A stretch of DNA of 27,972 nucleotides. Origin: Chromera velia (lineage: Eukaryota; Sar; Chromeraceae). A model generated the notes under the pieces. It saw only the letters and a list, made by a program, of their open reading frames with translations, was not told where the DNA came from and ran no database searches. Every line of letters begins with the position of its first letter. Position 1 is the stretch's first letter. The stretch spans positions 32,501 to 60,472 of the forward strand of contig JAHBMJ010005942.1 in the NCBI GenBank assembly GCA_018398765.1, given 5' to 3'. The position numbers and the translations under genes were made by a program. Below, one piece after another: positions 25,640 to 27,972 of this stretch.

Positions 25640-26710
25640 CTACGAACCTCCTCCCTCTCCCTCTGCACCCCCTCTCGTCGCCTCGGAGGGCAGCGCGACC
25701 ACCTCGGTCTGAGTCACACGCACCTGCGAGTACTGACACCCCTCCAGCTCACAACGGGGGAAGGGCGTGACGGTCGGCCCCATGATCTCTCCGTCTCCTC
25801 CTCCTGCTCGGTGTTCGACCTGAGGCTGGAATGCCGACTGCACCTGGAAGGGGCACACGGGGACGAACGCTGCAGCCTGGTCGGGCCCCACCCCAAACTG
25901 ACGGGTTGCGCGACTGCTGCTGCCTTTCGGGACAGTCACTTCCAGCCGTCTCCCCTTCACTCCCCTAGCTTTTTTTTCCGTTCCCTCCCATGCGGTCTGC
26001 TGCTGAGAAGAGGACTCTGAAGGCCCACCACCATCGCCCAAACCCATGCGGCCCTCCCCAAATCCCTGGCGGGGCAGAAGGAGTTCTGGAACGGCGACGG
26101 TTTGGGAGATTCTTGGGTGGGGGGGGACTAATGTTTCTGAGGTTCCGGTTTTGAGGACCAACCCCCCGGGGATGGTGCCGAGGAGACGGCGGACTGAGGT
26201 TGGCTGTGCCTTTGCCTGCAATCCGTCCAACAGCTGGAAGAAGGACGTGCGGGCGCTGCCTGCCCACACAGAAGAAACAGAAACAGAGGGGGGGGACGAG
26301 GAGGAGGAGGAAGAGGAACTGGAGGGAGCGGGGGCGGGCGCACGGAGCGCCTCCAGACTTTCCTGCGCACTTCGCACAGGGGGCGGACCGTCAGAAGAAA
26401 TGGGCGGAAACTGCCGCCCCACAGCGGCAGAGGAGACGGCAAGAGGCGGGGGCAGCCCGGTCTTTGCCTTTACCGCTGCTGCTGCAGAAGACGAGGAAGC
26501 CCCCGCCGTCTCCTCACCTGCAGGACCTCCCACACCCAGCTGCCCCTCCTTTTCCTTCTCTTCTATGGGATTGCCGAAGAGGGGGAGATTTGCGTGTGCG
26601 TGTTGCTGCTGCATGATGAGGTCGCCGAGAAGTCCGCTCTCGTCCCTCCCGAAAGAAAAATCGGGGAACAAACGCTCTGCGTCCTCCAGACTCACACGGG
26701 AACGAGCCGC
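25640..26710 (-). CDS. Terminal exon of an unrecognised gene (356 codons)
   Basis: The minus-strand acceptor CCCGCAG (26711 on) follows a strong pyrimidine tract, and the exon opens in phase 0. It encodes AARSRVSLEDAERLFPDFSF, a MQQQHAHANLPLFGNP segment, Ser, Pro, Ala and Gly low-complexity stretches, a more ordered block (SFFQLLDGLQAKAQ, VRRLLGTIPGGLVLKTGTSE), and a C-terminal PRCELEGCQYSQVRVTQTEV before TAG (25640-25642). I see no catalytic motif, signal peptide or membrane segment in the spliced product. The hydrophobic N-terminus of the longer open frame (up to 26962) is intron. Low complexity and charge suggest a disordered, possibly nuclear protein, but no function can be given. Confidence 0.75.
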   Translation of the reverse strand, partial: AARSRVSLEDAERLFPDFSFGRDESGLLGDLIMQQQHAHANLPLFGNPIEEKEKEGQLGVGGPAGEETAGASSSSAAAAVKAKTGLPPPLAVSSAAVGRQFPPISSDGPPPVRSAQESLEALRAPAPAPSSSSSSSSSSPPSVSVSSVWAGSARTSFFQLLDGLQAKAQPTSVRRLLGTIPGGLVLKTGTSETLVPPHPRISQTVAVPELLLPRQGFGEGRMGLGDGGGPSESSSQQQTAWEGTEKKARGVKGRRLEVTVPKGSSSRATRQFGVGPDQAAAFVPVCPFQVQSAFQPQVEHRAGGGDGEIMGPTVTPFPRCELEGCQYSQVRVTQTEVVALPSEATRGGAEGEGGGS

Positions 26711-27071
26711 CTGCGGGAAAGAGAGAAAGAAACCAACAGGCAAAGAAAGAGAGAAACAGAAAAAGAAAAAACGGAGAGGAGATGCGTTTGTGTCAGACAG
26801 ACTACAAGCGCTGTCTTTGTTTCTTTTGTCCTTCGCTTGGCTCAGACGGACAGAGAAGAGAGGCAAGCAGACAGACAGAGAACCAAGTGGAGAAGAAAAG
26901 AGGAGCAAGCCAGCAACGAGAAACGGGAGGAAGGACGGAAGGGAAAAAAAAAGGGGCACCAAGGGAAGAGGAACGAAGCGAAAGGACTAACAAGGACGGA
27001 CCTCTTCCTTCGCTCATTCACATGAACAGTGCAGCAACAACAACAACATGAAGACAGTCTGACTGACGGAC

Positions 27072-27972
27072 CCTCTTCTTTTCTCTTTCCACGGTATCAA
27101 GAAAGGACTCCAGTCGGTCTAGTGGAGGCACTCGCCTGCCCCCCCCCCCTCTCTCTCCACCTCCGCCAGCAAGGACGGCCAACTGACCGGGAGGCAAACC
27201 TTGAATATCGGCATAAGTGCCAGTGAACACTTCAGGATGCACACCCACAGCCCGCACAGGCACAGCAGGAGCAGACGGCGCCTGCCCCCCCCTCGGCTGT
27301 ACGTCCCCTGTACTCTCTCCCCCTCCCCCTGCTACTCTCTTCCGCCCCTCTCCCCGACGTGGGCGAGCCAGAGCCCTCTGCACCTTGCAGAGCATGCTGT
27401 CTTCCTCTCCGTCCGATGGGTCGTCCTCCACCGCCTTGGTGAGGATCGCCTCGATCTCTGCCCACTCCCTCTTGAAATTCGCCTCCTCATCCGCCGTCAG
27501 CTGACGACGAGGCACCCCACTCTCAGCCCTCGCCTTCGCCCTGTCCATGCCTCTCTTGAAAATTCCACCCACAACAGACACAACAGAGAGAGGCGCACCC
27601 ACGGCCTCGCATAATTCCTCCAAGTTCGTCGGTCGGAATTCAGACGACCCGACGACCCCCCCCTCCTGTACCCCTTCTGCTGCCTGCTTCTGCTTCTGCT
27701 TGTCCTTTCCTCTGCTCTCCTTCTCGCCCTTCTTCGTTCGCTTGGGGGCTGGGGGAGCCCCCCCTTCGTCACCCTTCCCCTCTCCTGCCGTCCCCTCTCT
27801 TTCCCTCTTCTTCTTTTTGTCTTTGTCCGCCTTTCTTTCCTTACCCTCCCTCGCCGGCGGCTGCGGAGCTCTTGAAGAAGCGGATGCAGCGCGCGTCCCC
27901 TCCCCCTCCCCGCAACAAAGTCTTGCTAGCTCGTCAACTTCTGCCTGCGTGAATGTGCCGGAGAACGAAAAC
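27072..27972 (-). CDS. Upstream exon of the same unrecognised gene, cut by the window edge
   Basis: The frame is open from the right edge (first full codon at 27971) to the donor GTCCGT at 27071, phase 0, matching the downstream exon. The intron is 361 bp. It begins FSFSGTFTQAEVDELARL, then a Lys/Glu/Gly-rich tract, then a more ordered segment: SSEFRPTNLEELCEAVGAPL, VVGGIFKRGMDRAKARAE, ADEEANFKREWAEIEAILTK and LCKVQRALARP. After a Gly/Arg-rich stretch it ends LESFLDTVEREKKR. Any start codon lies beyond the window, so the TTG at 27623 should not be taken as the start. The order of helical segments suggests a scaffold or regulatory protein, but I do not recognise the family. At least 656 residues are encoded in this window. 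Confidence 0.75.

Noticed and set aside
26711-26962. Hydrophobic N-terminus of the 440-codon minus-strand ORF as a signal peptide
   Set aside because: It is translation of the pyrimidine-rich 3' end of an intron; the phase-matched acceptor at 26711 and the upstream exon explain the frame.

Overview
The window is eukaryotic nuclear DNA. It has genes split by spliceosomal introns with GT-AG ends, an LTR retrotransposon with a chromodomain integrase, a non-autonomous DNA transposon, and very abundant tetranucleotide microsatellites and short tandem arrays. There are no bacterial features. A unicellular alga or alveolate (chromerid-like) is my guess from this style of genome. The sequence alone does not prove it.

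Layout. 1-1777: no recognisable gene. 1778-9462: a complete but dead Ty3/Gypsy chromovirus on the minus strand. It has 276-bp LTRs (1783-2058 and 8593-9457), a perfect 5-bp target duplication ACGGG, gag, protease, RT-RNase H, integrase and a chromodomain, and many in-frame stops. Its upstream LTR is split by a 581-bp hAT-like element (8634-9214) with an 8-bp duplication; removing both returns that LTR to exactly 276 bp. 9463-10130: no gene seen.

10131-19255 (+): one intron-rich gene that I assembled by hand into nine phase-consistent exons (1881 nt, 626 codons plus stop). It encodes two PHD/ePHD-type zinc modules with identical cysteine spacing, an acidic linker and a C-terminal SET domain, so it is probably a chromatin-bound protein-lysine methyltransferase. 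Its introns hold most of the odd structure here: microsatellites starting at the donor sites, palindromes bracketed by long direct repeats, an in-frame partial duplication of exon 7, a six-copy array of the end of exon 8, and several 40-60-bp tandem arrays.

19256-25639: about 6.4 kb without a supported gene. It is purine/pyrimidine-biased and repeat-rich to about 22 kb, then more AT-rich and less repetitive, possibly with old transposon remnants. 25640-27972 (-): the 3' part of an unrecognised low-complexity protein gene, two exons, running off the right edge.

The two host genes are convergent and show no sign of shared regulation. The central biological feature is the PHD-PHD-SET gene and the way repeat processes have copied pieces of its exons and splice sites.
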